A DNA stretch of 32,214 nt from contig NZ_LR027558.1 of NCBI RefSeq assembly GCF_900605005.1, forward strand, positions 786,915 through 819,128, written 5' to 3'. The notes beneath the pieces were generated by a model. That model was not told where the DNA came from. It did not search any database and worked only from the letters and a program-made list of their open reading frames with translations. The position numbers and the translations under genes are program-made. The stretch is from Acidipropionibacterium timonense (GTDB lineage: Bacteria > Actinomycetota > Actinomycetes > Propionibacteriales > Propionibacteriaceae). Shown here piece by piece: positions 24,005 through 31,478 of this stretch (positions within the stretch are counted from its first letter, which is position 1; each line of letters starts with the position of its first letter).

Positions 24005-25174
24005 TTGAGCACGGACTACTACGAGGTCCTCGGCGTCCCGCGTGACGCCACCGCCGAGCAGATCAAGAAGGCCTACCGCCGCAAGGCCATGAAGCTGCAC
24101 CCGGACGTGGCCGGGCCCGGCTCCGAGGAGCAGTTCAAGCTCGTCCAGGAGGCCTACGAGGTGCTCCAGGACCCGCAGAAGAGGGCGGTCTTCGACCGCG
24201 GTGGCGATCCCACCGGCCACGGCGGCGGGTTCGACGGGTTCGGCGGTGCAGGCTTCGACTTCACCAACCTCGTCGACGCCATGTTCGGTGGGGCGAGCCC
24301 CTTCGGGTCCACCTCGCGCGGGCCGCGGTCACGGACCCGTCGTGGCCAGGACGCCCTGGTACGGCTGCGTCTGAGCCTGTCCGAGGCGGTCTTCGGGGTG
24401 ACCAAGCCGCTCGACGTCGACACCGCCGTTGTCTGCCCGAAGTGTCACGGCACCGGGGCCCAGGACGGCTCGGAGCCGGTCACCTGCGCGACCTGCCACG
24501 GCAGCGGCGAGGTCGTCACGGTCCAGCGCTCCTTCCTCGGCGACATCCGCACCACGCAGGCCTGCCCGGCCTGCCGCGGTTACGGCACGGTCATCCCCAA
24601 GCCCTGCCAGGAGTGCTCGGGTGAGGGCCGGGTGCGCACGACGCGGACGATCAACGTGCGCATCCCCGCGGGTGTGGCCGACGGCAACCGCATCCACCTG
24701 GACTCCCAGGGCGAGGTCGGCCCCGGCGGCGGCCCCGCCGGGGACCTCTACGTCGAGCTCTCGGTGGCCCCGCACGAGGTGTTCCGACGCGACGGCGAGA
24801 GCCTCGAGATGACGATCAGCCTGCCCATGACGGCCGCCGCCCTGGGCACGACGGTTCCGGTGCGCACCCTCGAGGCCGACCGGGAGGACCTCGGCGAGGA
24901 GGCCGCCCGGCTCGACGTCGAGATCCCCGCCGGTACCCAGTCGGGCACGAGGATCGTCGTTCCCGGACGCGGCGTGCCCCGCCTGCGTGGGGCCGGGCGC
25001 GGCGACCTGGGCGTCACCGTCGTCGTGCGGACGCCGACCAAACTCGACCACCAGCAGAAGGACCTGCTGCGCCAACTCGCCGAGGTCCGCGGCGAGTCCG
25101 AGGCCGCGGCATCGGTGCAGACGGCCGGCGGCAAGGGCATGTTCAGCCGGCTGCGCGAGGCCTTCGGCGGATGA
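24005..25174 (+). CDS. dnaJ: Molecular chaperone DnaJ (HrcA-linked copy)
   Basis: A 389-aa DnaJ of the full type. The J domain (residues 1-66) has YYEVLGV and the HPD motif that stimulates DnaK. A glycine/phenylalanine-rich linker (GGFDGFGGAGFDF) follows. Four zinc-finger repeats come next (CPKCHGTG, CATCHGSG, CPACRGYG, CQECSGEG), then the C-terminal substrate-binding domains. The start is TTG 24005, where homology begins, 7 bases after the hrcA stop with AGAAGGA upstream. Actinobacteria often have a second dnaJ beside grpE-dnaK; this is the hrcA-linked copy, likely induced by heat through CIRCE. Confidence 0.95.
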   Translation: MSTDYYEVLGVPRDATAEQIKKAYRRKAMKLHPDVAGPGSEEQFKLVQEAYEVLQDPQKRAVFDRGGDPTGHGGGFDGFGGAGFDFTNLVDAMFGGASPFGSTSRGPRSRTRRGQDALVRLRLSLSEAVFGVTKPLDVDTAVVCPKCHGTGAQDGSEPVTCATCHGSGEVVTVQRSFLGDIRTTQACPACRGYGTVIPKPCQECSGEGRVRTTRTINVRIPAGVADGNRIHLDSQGEVGPGGGPAGDLYVELSVAPHEVFRRDGESLEMTISLPMTAAALGTTVPVRTLEADREDLGEEAARLDVEIPAGTQSGTRIVVPGRGVPRLRGAGRGDLGVTVVVRTPTKLDHQQKDLLRQLAEVRGESEAAASVQTAGGKGMFSRLREAFGG

Positions 25175-25914
25175 GCGACCCCTGCTTCATCGGCGATCTG
25201 GCCGACGACGTCGCAGTCGGGCACATCGTCACCCTCACCGGCTCCGAGGCCCATCATGCCGCAGCGGTGCGCCGGATCGAGGTGGGGGAGTCGGTGCTCG
25301 TCACCGACGGCGCGGGACGTGCCGTGCGCGGCCCGGCCACGGCCGTCGATCGGCGTGCGGTCGAGGTCGAGGTGGTCGAGGTGCTGCAGGCCCCCGTCCG
25401 GGCCCACCGGTGGGTGGCGGTGCAGGCCCTGGCCAAGGGCGACCGCGCCGACCTGGCCGTGGAGACGCTCACCGAGCTGGGGGTCGACGAGATCCTCGCC
25501 TGGCAGGCCGCCCGATCGATCTCGAGGTGGACGGCCGACAAGCGCGACAAGGGTGTGGCCCGCTGGCAGTCGACGGCTCGCGAGGCCACCAAGCAGTCGC
25601 GTCGGTTCACGGTGCCGTCGGTGGGCTTCGCGACGACCAAGGACGTCGTCGCGCGCATCGTTGCAGCCGATCGGGCGTTCGTGCTCCATGAGTCGGCGAC
25701 GGCCTTCCTGGCCCCCGAGGACCTGCCCGAGGCAGGGGAGGTGCTCTTCGTCGTCGGCCCCGAAGGGGGTGTGGGTCCCGAGGAACTCGCGGCCTTCACG
25801 GACGCCGGAGCCCGACCGACACTGGTGTCGGACGGCGTCCTGCGCACGTCGACAGCGGGTGTGGTCGGGCTCGCGCAGCTCCAGATGTTGGCCGCAGTCA
25901 GGGCTCGACAGTGA
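25171..25914 (+). CDS. rsmE: 16S rRNA (uracil-1498-N3)-methyltransferase
   Basis: A 247-aa SPOUT-class enzyme that methylates U1498 in the decoding region of 16S rRNA using S-adenosylmethionine. An N-terminal PUA-like domain (GSEAHHAAAVRRIEVGE) is followed by ALAKGDRADLAVETLTELGVDEI and STAREATKQSRR. The knotted cofactor site is FVVGPEGGVGPEEL ... LVSDGVLRTSTA. The ATG overlaps the dnaJ stop (ATGA), so it belongs to the hrcA operon. Its 3' end overlaps the convergent dehydrogenase gene by 17 bases. Confidence 0.94.
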   Translation: MSDPCFIGDLADDVAVGHIVTLTGSEAHHAAAVRRIEVGESVLVTDGAGRAVRGPATAVDRRAVEVEVVEVLQAPVRAHRWVAVQALAKGDRADLAVETLTELGVDEILAWQAARSISRWTADKRDKGVARWQSTAREATKQSRRFTVPSVGFATTKDVVARIVAADRAFVLHESATAFLAPEDLPEAGEVLFVVGPEGGVGPEELAAFTDAGARPTLVSDGVLRTSTAGVVGLAQLQMLAAVRARQ

Positions 25915-26944
25915 CCTTGATGGCCTCCCCCTTCGCGACGATCTGGAAGGCCTCGAGGGCGTCTTCCAGCTTGATGTGACGGGTGATGAGGTCCTTGACG
26001 GGAACCTGGCCGGTGGCGATGTACTGCAGGGCGCGCTTGTTGTGCTCGGGGGCCGAACCGTTGGCACCGTGGATGTGCAGCTGTCGGTAGTGGACGAGGT
26101 TTGAGTCACAGGTGATCGTCGGATTCGTCTTGGGTAGGCCACCGAAGAAGGAGATCCGACCATTGCGGGCCGCCATCCGCAGAGCCTGCTCCTGAGTGAC
26201 GTTCGCCGGGGTCGCGGTGATGATGACGTCGGCCCCGCGGCCGTTCGTCAGTTCCATGACCCTGGCCACTGGGTCCTCGGTGGAGGCGTCGATGGTTACG
26301 TCGGGGTGGACTGCATCGGCCGACATGGCGAGTCGCTCGGCGTTGATGTCGATGAGCACCACCGTGCCCACCTTGTGCACGCCACGGGCGATGCGGGTGT
26401 GCATGCATCCGATGGGGCCGGCCCCGAAGATGACCGCAAAGTCACCCTCCTCGATGCCGAGTTGCTCCTGGGCGTTGATGGCGCAGGCGAAGGGCTCGGC
26501 CGCAGAGGCTTCGTCGTAGCCGACTCCCTCGGGGATACGGTTGAGTCCGTCGACCGCCAGCACCTGCTGGGGGACGATCATGTACTCGGCGAACCCGCCG
26601 TCGTACTGGTAACCGACACTCGTCTGGTTCTCGCAGACCTGCATCCAGCCGTGCTTGCACTCGTAGCACTCGCCGCACGGCACGGCTGCAATGGACTGGA
26701 CGCGGTCGCCCACCTTCCAGTCGCCTCCGACGTTGGCACCGATCTCCACGATCTCGCCGGCGACCTCGTGGCCCATGGTCGTCTCGCGGGTGATGTTCTG
26801 GTGCCCGTTGTGGAGGATCTTGACGTCCGTACCGCAGGTTGAGCAGTTGTGGACCTTGATCTTGATCTCATCGGGTCCGCACTCGGGTTCGGGGATGTCC
26901 TCGAGTCGAACGTCCTCCGGGGCATGGAATCGAATGGCCTTCAT
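25898..26944 (-). CDS. Zinc-dependent MDR alcohol/polyol dehydrogenase
   Basis: A 348-aa medium-chain dehydrogenase. It has catalytic-zinc residues in CSTCGTDVK and MGHEVAGE, the structural-zinc quartet in CGECYECKHGWMQVC, and a Rossmann motif FGAGPIGCMHTRIA for NAD(P). Sorbitol, threonine and galactitol-1-phosphate dehydrogenases share this build. It sits 3 bases behind a mannitol-type PTS gene, so the likely role is oxidising the imported polyol phosphate, a job done in classical mannitol operons by the unrelated MtlD. The exact substrate is inferred. The start is ATG 26944. The stop overlaps rsmE on the other strand. Confidence 0.88.
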   Translation of the reverse strand: MKAIRFHAPEDVRLEDIPEPECGPDEIKIKVHNCSTCGTDVKILHNGHQNITRETTMGHEVAGEIVEIGANVGGDWKVGDRVQSIAAVPCGECYECKHGWMQVCENQTSVGYQYDGGFAEYMIVPQQVLAVDGLNRIPEGVGYDEASAAEPFACAINAQEQLGIEEGDFAVIFGAGPIGCMHTRIARGVHKVGTVVLIDINAERLAMSADAVHPDVTIDASTEDPVARVMELTNGRGADVIITATPANVTQEQALRMAARNGRISFFGGLPKTNPTITCDSNLVHYRQLHIHGANGSAPEHNKRALQYIATGQVPVKDLITRHIKLEDALEAFQIVAKGEAIKVTVEP

Positions 26945-26947
26945 GAA

Positions 26948-28825
26948 TCAGTCCTTTCCCGGTGCCAGGATGGCTAGCACCTCGTCGGCGGTGGAGGCGG
27001 TGCGAAGGCGCTCCGCCTGGTCCTTGTCAGTGAGCACCCTTGCCAAGGAGGCGATGATGTCGAGGTGCTCGTCGGTCTTGGAAGCGATGGGGATGGCGAC
27101 GTAGCAGGTCTGTCCGTTCCAGTCGACGCCGTCCGGGAACTGGAGGAAGCCCAGTGCTGCGCCATGGATGTGGACGCGGGAGGCGTTGGTGCCATGGGGG
27201 ATGGTGAAGCCCTCGCCCATGTAGGTCGAGATCTCGCCCTCACGGGCCAGCATGCCCTCAATGTACTCAGGCGACGCCGCGCCGGCGTCGACGAGGACCT
27301 GACCGGCCATCCGGATGGCCTCCTCCTTCGAGGAGGCGTGAAGGCCGAGACGCACCGAGGAGTGGTCAAGGACGGCCTGGACCTTGTCGGGTGCGGTGAC
27401 GGTCACGGCGGTCGTGGGGGCTGGGGCGCCGTGGGCCTGGCGCAGCATGGCCTCGACCCGGTCGAAGGCCGGGTCACCGGTGTAGTTGGTGAAGGGGATG
27501 ACCCGCGCTCCGGTGGCTTTGCCGCGGACGCGGTCGACGAGGCCGTCCTGGGTGAGGACGAGTTGGGCGTCTCCGGGCAGATTGTCGACAGAGCTGTGGA
27601 CGACCTGGATTCCCAGCGGCGCGAGGCGCTTCTTCATGGTCGAGGCGACCATGGCGGACGATCCCATGCCGGCATCGCAGGCGATGATGACCTTGGACAC
27701 GGAGGCGGCGTCGAAGCCGGACTCGGCGACGGGGACGGTAGCGGCCGCGGCCTCGTCGGCGGCGTCATCACGGGCCCGGTCGGGGCGGATGAGCAGCGCG
27801 GCGACGACGAAGGACACGGTGGTCGCGACGAGGAAGTCGAGGATCATCGGCAGGTAGGCATTGCGGGGACACATGGCGAACCAGGCGAGGATCGACCCGG
27901 GGGAAGCCGGGGCGACCAGACCGGCATTGAGCCAGACGCCGACTGCCAGGCCGCTCATGCCCCCGGCCATCGTGGCGAGGATCGTCTTGGGCTTCATGAG
28001 GACGTAGGGGAAGAAGATCTCGTGGATGCCGCCGAAGAGGTGGATGATGATGGCGCCGGGAACCGACTCGCGGATCTTGCGGGAGCCGAAGACGAGGTAG
28101 GCGAGCAGCAGGCCGAAACCGGGGCCGGGATTCGACTCGACCATGAAGAGGATGGAGCGGCCGGCGGTGCGGGCCTGCTCGGTGCCCAGTGGGGTGAGGA
28201 TGCCGTGGTTGACGGCGTTGTTGAGGAACAGGACCTTGGCAGGTTCTACGAAGATCGAGGCGAGCGGCAGCAGGTGGTGGGTGATGAGGACGTTCACGCC
28301 CGAGGCCATCCAGCCCATCAGTGTCGTGACGAGGGGTTCGACACCGAGGTGACCGGCGATGGCGAGGACCATGCCCGCGATGCCGATGGTGAAGTTGTCG
28401 ACGAGCATCTCGAAGCCCGCTTTGATGCGGTCACCGTAGAGTCGGTCGAGCAGCTTGAGGATCCATGCGGCGAAGGGGCCCATGACCATGGCGCCGAGGA
28501 ACATCGGGATGGACGCGCCCACTGCGACGCCGATGGTGGCGATGGCTCCGATGACTCCACCGCGAGTTCCGTTGACCATCTTGCCGCCGGTGTATCCGAT
28601 GAGCAGCGGAAGGAGATAGGTGATCATCGGGCTGATGAGCTTGGCAATGGTGGCATTCGGCCACCAGCCGACGTCCAGGAAGATGGCGGTGAGCAAGCCC
28701 CAGGCAATGAAGGCACCGATGTTCGGCATGATCATGCCGGCAAGGAAGCTGCCGAACCTCTGGATACCTGCGCGGGCGCTTCGGCCCTCGAGGTTCTTGT
28801 TGACTGTTGTGTCAGGTAGTGACAT
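26948..28825 (-). CDS. mtlA: PTS mannitol-type transporter, fused EIICBA
   Basis: A 625-aa phosphotransferase permease that imports and phosphorylates a polyol, probably mannitol. The EIIC domain (about 20-345) has eight or so membrane segments and the substrate motif GGIHEIFFPYV at 265-275. The EIIB domain carries the phosphocysteine in IIACDAGMGSS (Cys383). The EIIA domain (from about 480) carries the phosphohistidine in GFTIPHGT (His544). Domain order and length equal E. coli MtlA. ATG 28825 has a GGAG site. A TTGACA promoter lies upstream, and the dehydrogenase follows 3 bases downstream. No MtlR-type regulator, HPr or EI gene is in the window. Confidence 0.93.
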   Translation of the reverse strand: MSLPDTTVNKNLEGRSARAGIQRFGSFLAGMIMPNIGAFIAWGLLTAIFLDVGWWPNATIAKLISPMITYLLPLLIGYTGGKMVNGTRGGVIGAIATIGVAVGASIPMFLGAMVMGPFAAWILKLLDRLYGDRIKAGFEMLVDNFTIGIAGMVLAIAGHLGVEPLVTTLMGWMASGVNVLITHHLLPLASIFVEPAKVLFLNNAVNHGILTPLGTEQARTAGRSILFMVESNPGPGFGLLLAYLVFGSRKIRESVPGAIIIHLFGGIHEIFFPYVLMKPKTILATMAGGMSGLAVGVWLNAGLVAPASPGSILAWFAMCPRNAYLPMILDFLVATTVSFVVAALLIRPDRARDDAADEAAAATVPVAESGFDAASVSKVIIACDAGMGSSAMVASTMKKRLAPLGIQVVHSSVDNLPGDAQLVLTQDGLVDRVRGKATGARVIPFTNYTGDPAFDRVEAMLRQAHGAPAPTTAVTVTAPDKVQAVLDHSSVRLGLHASSKEEAIRMAGQVLVDAGAASPEYIEGMLAREGEISTYMGEGFTIPHGTNASRVHIHGAALGFLQFPDGVDWNGQTCYVAIPIASKTDEHLDIIASLARVLTDKDQAERLRTASTADEVLAILAPGKD

Positions 28826-28882
28826 CTCAACTCCAAGTGTGGATCCATCCTCGCGGACGGGATCGTCGTTGATCTGTGACTA

Positions 28883-28911
28883 AGTCTGATTCTGTTTGGA
28901 TCAGTTGTCAA
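28883..28911 (-). promoter_or_regulatory. Promoter of the polyol PTS operon
   Basis: On the minus strand TTGACA (28911-28906), 17 bases, then CAGACT (28888-28883). The -35 is perfect and the -10 keeps A2 and T6. It lies about 58 bases before the mtlA start. A half Crp-type site (TGTGA at 28875-28879 on the plus strand) is next to the -10, but its partner arm is poor. Confidence 0.5.
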
Positions 28912-28965
28912 GATGTCTGTTCATGTGTCCTTACGGGCAGTGTTTGTCGCGTGGGCAGATGACGA

Positions 28966-29001
28966 AGGGCGGTCGGGGCACCTCGTCCTCGACCGCCCTT
29001 G
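28966..29001. terminator. Strong hairpin between doxX-like gene and PTS promoter
   Basis: AAGGGCGGTCG (28966-28976) and CGACCGCCCTT (28991-29001) are perfect 11-base inverted arms with a 14-base loop. It begins about 38 bases past the doxX-like stop and ends upstream of the PTS promoter, where a minus-strand terminator is needed. There is no clear T-run on either side, as is common in GC-rich actinobacteria. Confidence 0.65.
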
Positions 29002-29038
29002 CTGGCGGGTATGTCCTCGGGCTCGACGGCCCTGAGCC

Positions 29039-29449
29039 TCACCTCGACCGGGTGGCGCCGCCCAGGGCGACGGCGGCCAGGCCGCCGAAGAGACCGATGT
29101 TGCTCACGAAGGCGGTGCGCGACTGGTAGTAGGCGCTGCCCTCCTTCTCCCAGAACCGGTGCCCGGCGGCCGTCGTCGGGATGAGCTGGAGCCCGAGGAC
29201 CGACGCCGACAGGCGGGGCGCGATGCCCAGGGCCAGTGCGGTGCCGGCGGCCATCATGACGGCGCCGTTGGCCTTGATGAGGAGTTGGGAGTCAGCCGAC
29301 TCGGCGGGCCCGCGGACGGCGTCGGGCAGCACGGCCTTGAGGCCGTCGACCAGTCCGACGAGCTTGTCGGCGTTCTGGAACGAGTTGAGGCCGCCGGTGA
29401 TGAAGGGCGCGGCCAGGGCGGTGCGGGCGACGAATCGGCACAGGGACAT
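29039..29449 (-). CDS. DoxX-family small membrane protein
   Basis: A 136-aa protein with four hydrophobic segments. The N-terminal ARTALAAPFITGGLNSFQNADK and later GAVMMAAGTALALGIAPRLSA, then FWEKEGSAYYQSRTAFVSNIGLFGGLAAV, match the DoxX/DoxD-like pattern. Some actinobacterial relatives work with thiol or oxidative-stress proteins; the role here is unknown. The ATG at 29449 has a GAGGAG site. The gene lies 72 bases downstream of the beta-helix gene on the same strand and is followed by a strong hairpin. Confidence 0.82.
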   Translation of the reverse strand: MSLCRFVARTALAAPFITGGLNSFQNADKLVGLVDGLKAVLPDAVRGPAESADSQLLIKANGAVMMAAGTALALGIAPRLSASVLGLQLIPTTAAGHRFWEKEGSAYYQSRTAFVSNIGLFGGLAAVALGGATRSR

Positions 29450-29521
29450 GGTTCTCCTCACGTGTGGGACGCCGTCCATCGTGCCATGCCCGGTCCGGGC
29501 GCTTGTCAGGAGGTCAGGCGG

Positions 29522-30715
29522 TCACGCGGCGAGCACCTGCGGGACGACCTGCCGTGCGGCCTCGAGTTGGGCGTCGACGACGCCCTGCAACCACGCGGTG
29601 ACGTCGCGCCGCTCGGCGGGTTCGAGGTTGCCGATGGCCTCGAGGTAGTCCTGCCCCTCTCCGGCCGCCGAGCCGAGGTGTCGGATGACGTGGGCGGGAG
29701 CCGGTCCGTCGACGACCTCGAGGGAGGCGAGGAACTCCTCGGCGTGGTCGATGAGGTGGGTCCGGCCGGCATCGGTGGGTTCCACACGGCCGACGAGCCG
29801 CTTGAGTCGCTTGATCCGCTCGGCGCGCGCGCTGGTGAGGGCGGCCAGGGCCCCGTCGAGCAGAAGCGGCCCGAACTCGACCCGCTCGAGGAAGAGCCGG
29901 CGCACCTGCCGGTACCAGGAGGCCAGGGCCGACAGATTGCCCAGGTAGGTGACGTTCTTGGCGAGAACGGCCGGGAGCTTGCGATAGGACGCCGGCTCGA
30001 CGGGGCGCAGGATGCCGCTTGTCGGTTCGGGCAGGACGAGCATCCCGTCGTCGGTCACGTCGTCGCGCAGCACCGACCCGGCCCCGACGACGGTGCCGAA
30101 ACCGGTGACGACCGGCCCGACCGCCCCGCCCTGGCCGCCGAGGAAGATCGGCGGCTGGTCGAGCAGGACGCCGCGCGGCACGTCGCCGAAGAGTGAGGCC
30201 GTCGTCTTGTTGCCGTCGGGGGTGAAGTTGAAGTGGATGTACGAGGACCCGACCTCCGAGTGATCGGAGCGGGACGTGCCGCCGGTGAGCATGGCGTCAC
30301 AGAAGTTGATGAGGCTGCCCAGGGTGACGAACGGGAAGAGGATGGTCTGTTTGAGTCCGACCGTGTGGGCTCCGTTGGCCTGCTCCTCGAGGATCGTCCC
30401 GGCGCGCACGTGCGCCCCGGACCCGAGGTTGGCCCCGTCGAGGAACACGGCACCCTGGGCGTAGCCGCCCTTGAGCTCGACGTTGCGTCCGAGTTGGCAG
30501 TCGTCGACGGTCATCGGCGTCTCGGCTCCCAGGACGCAGCCGGCGGAGATGACGAGATGGGCCCCGCGCAGGCGGCATCCGGGGTGGATGACGACGCCGT
30601 CCCCGCTGATCCGGTCGGGGTCGACGTCCTCGGTGATGTCGACGCTGGCCGGGTTGGGGATCTGCACCCCCTTGGCCACGAGAGCCTCGACGGTCGCTGC
30701 TCCACGCTGGTTCAT
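29522..30715 (-). CDS. Left-handed beta-helix (GlmU-like hexapeptide) protein without a nucleotidyltransferase domain
   Basis: A 397-aa protein. Residues about 30-240 consist of hexapeptide-type turns (ISGDGVVIHPGCRLRGAHLVISAGCVLG, NLGSGAHVRAGTILEE, VVTGFGTVVGAGSVLRDDV). They include the unusual block SSYIHFNFTPDGNKTTASLFGDVPRGV seen in proteins annotated as UDP-N-acetylglucosamine pyrophosphorylase-related. The C-terminal 150 residues are helical and lack repeats. There is no N-terminal GTP/UTP-binding Rossmann domain (no GxGxRM), so it is not a full GlmU. A sugar-nucleotide acyltransferase or structural role is possible. ATG 30715 is the first start. The 75 bases to the next gene show no clear promoter. 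Confidence 0.75.
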   Translation of the reverse strand: MNQRGAATVEALVAKGVQIPNPASVDITEDVDPDRISGDGVVIHPGCRLRGAHLVISAGCVLGAETPMTVDDCQLGRNVELKGGYAQGAVFLDGANLGSGAHVRAGTILEEQANGAHTVGLKQTILFPFVTLGSLINFCDAMLTGGTSRSDHSEVGSSYIHFNFTPDGNKTTASLFGDVPRGVLLDQPPIFLGGQGGAVGPVVTGFGTVVGAGSVLRDDVTDDGMLVLPEPTSGILRPVEPASYRKLPAVLAKNVTYLGNLSALASWYRQVRRLFLERVEFGPLLLDGALAALTSARAERIKRLKRLVGRVEPTDAGRTHLIDHAEEFLASLEVVDGPAPAHVIRHLGSAAGEGQDYLEAIGNLEPAERRDVTAWLQGVVDAQLEAARQVVPQVLAA

Positions 30716-30790
30716 CGGTCGACCTCCACTTCGACGGACGCGGTGGGGCCAGCCTATCGAGGCAGGTGGGCCGATGACCGGTTAGTACAC

Positions 30791-31478
30791 CTAGTGCTCG
30801 GGCAGCAAGGCGAAACCCGACGGCGTCAGCGATGAGAACCATCCCCCGGCATCCTCATGGACCTTGTGAGTCGCCTTGGCCTCGAGGGTCGTGCGCAGCT
30901 TGCCCGTCGTGAAGTCGTAGAGGCGAATGCGGGGATTGCCGTCCGGTTGGTCGTAGACGCCGACCGTGTTGCCCCGGATCCTCACGGCGTGGCACGTCGA
31001 GTAGGCGGCCCAACCGTTGAACAGCATCCGGGTGACGCCGGTGGTCATCGAGGTCGCCCAGATACGGCCGGTTCGGGACGCCCAGATGGCGTCATCACCC
31101 CTGATGACCATGTCCGATGTGCCGGCGCTGCTCTCATCTCGACTGCTCACGCCGGGATTGGCGTGCACCACCTGCCCGCCGGCATCCTTCATGTCGAGTT
31201 GTCGAGCGGCGCCTGTGCGGACGTCGATGACCGCCAGGGTCATCGGCGACCACGTGGACTTCTTGTTCCACGAGTTGGCGATGAACCGCGCGACGAGGGT
31301 GTGCCCCTGGCACACCAAGCCGTGCACCGGGGCCAGGCCGCCCGGACCGCTCATGGGTGAACCGACCTCCGTGATGGTTCGGCGCGTCCTGTCGACTCGC
31401 AGCAACCGCACGGTTCGCGAGTTGTCCCGGGACGTGTCGCCCCAGGACAGGCCGTAGAGAGCTCCGTCGCACTCTGTC
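30791..31478 (-). pseudogene. N-terminally truncated propeller-like protein, interrupted by IS
   Basis: The native part encodes about 228 residues, from TECDGALYGLSWGDTSRD to the C-terminal GWFSSLTPSGFALLPEH. Repeated strand-turn units (GDDAIWASRTGRIWATSMTTG, RIRGNTVGVYDQPDG, RIRLYDFTTGKLRTTLE) suggest a beta-propeller, perhaps secreted. Its 5' part, including any signal peptide, is cut off at 31479 by the insertion sequence. By chance the element leaves an open frame across the junction (GTG at 31615), so a 274-aa chimera with an IS-derived first 46 residues could be made, but it would lack an export signal. The missing part lies outside the window or is lost. I cannot name a family. Confidence 0.7.

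Noticed and set aside
22903-24012. The upstream in-frame extension of the MBL-fold gene across hrcA.
   Set aside because: The MBL homology begins at ATG 22902 and the extension is antisense to hrcA.
27065-28819. A 584-codon plus-strand frame antisense to mtlA.
   Set aside because: Highly charged low-complexity translation; mtlA has all three PTS domains.
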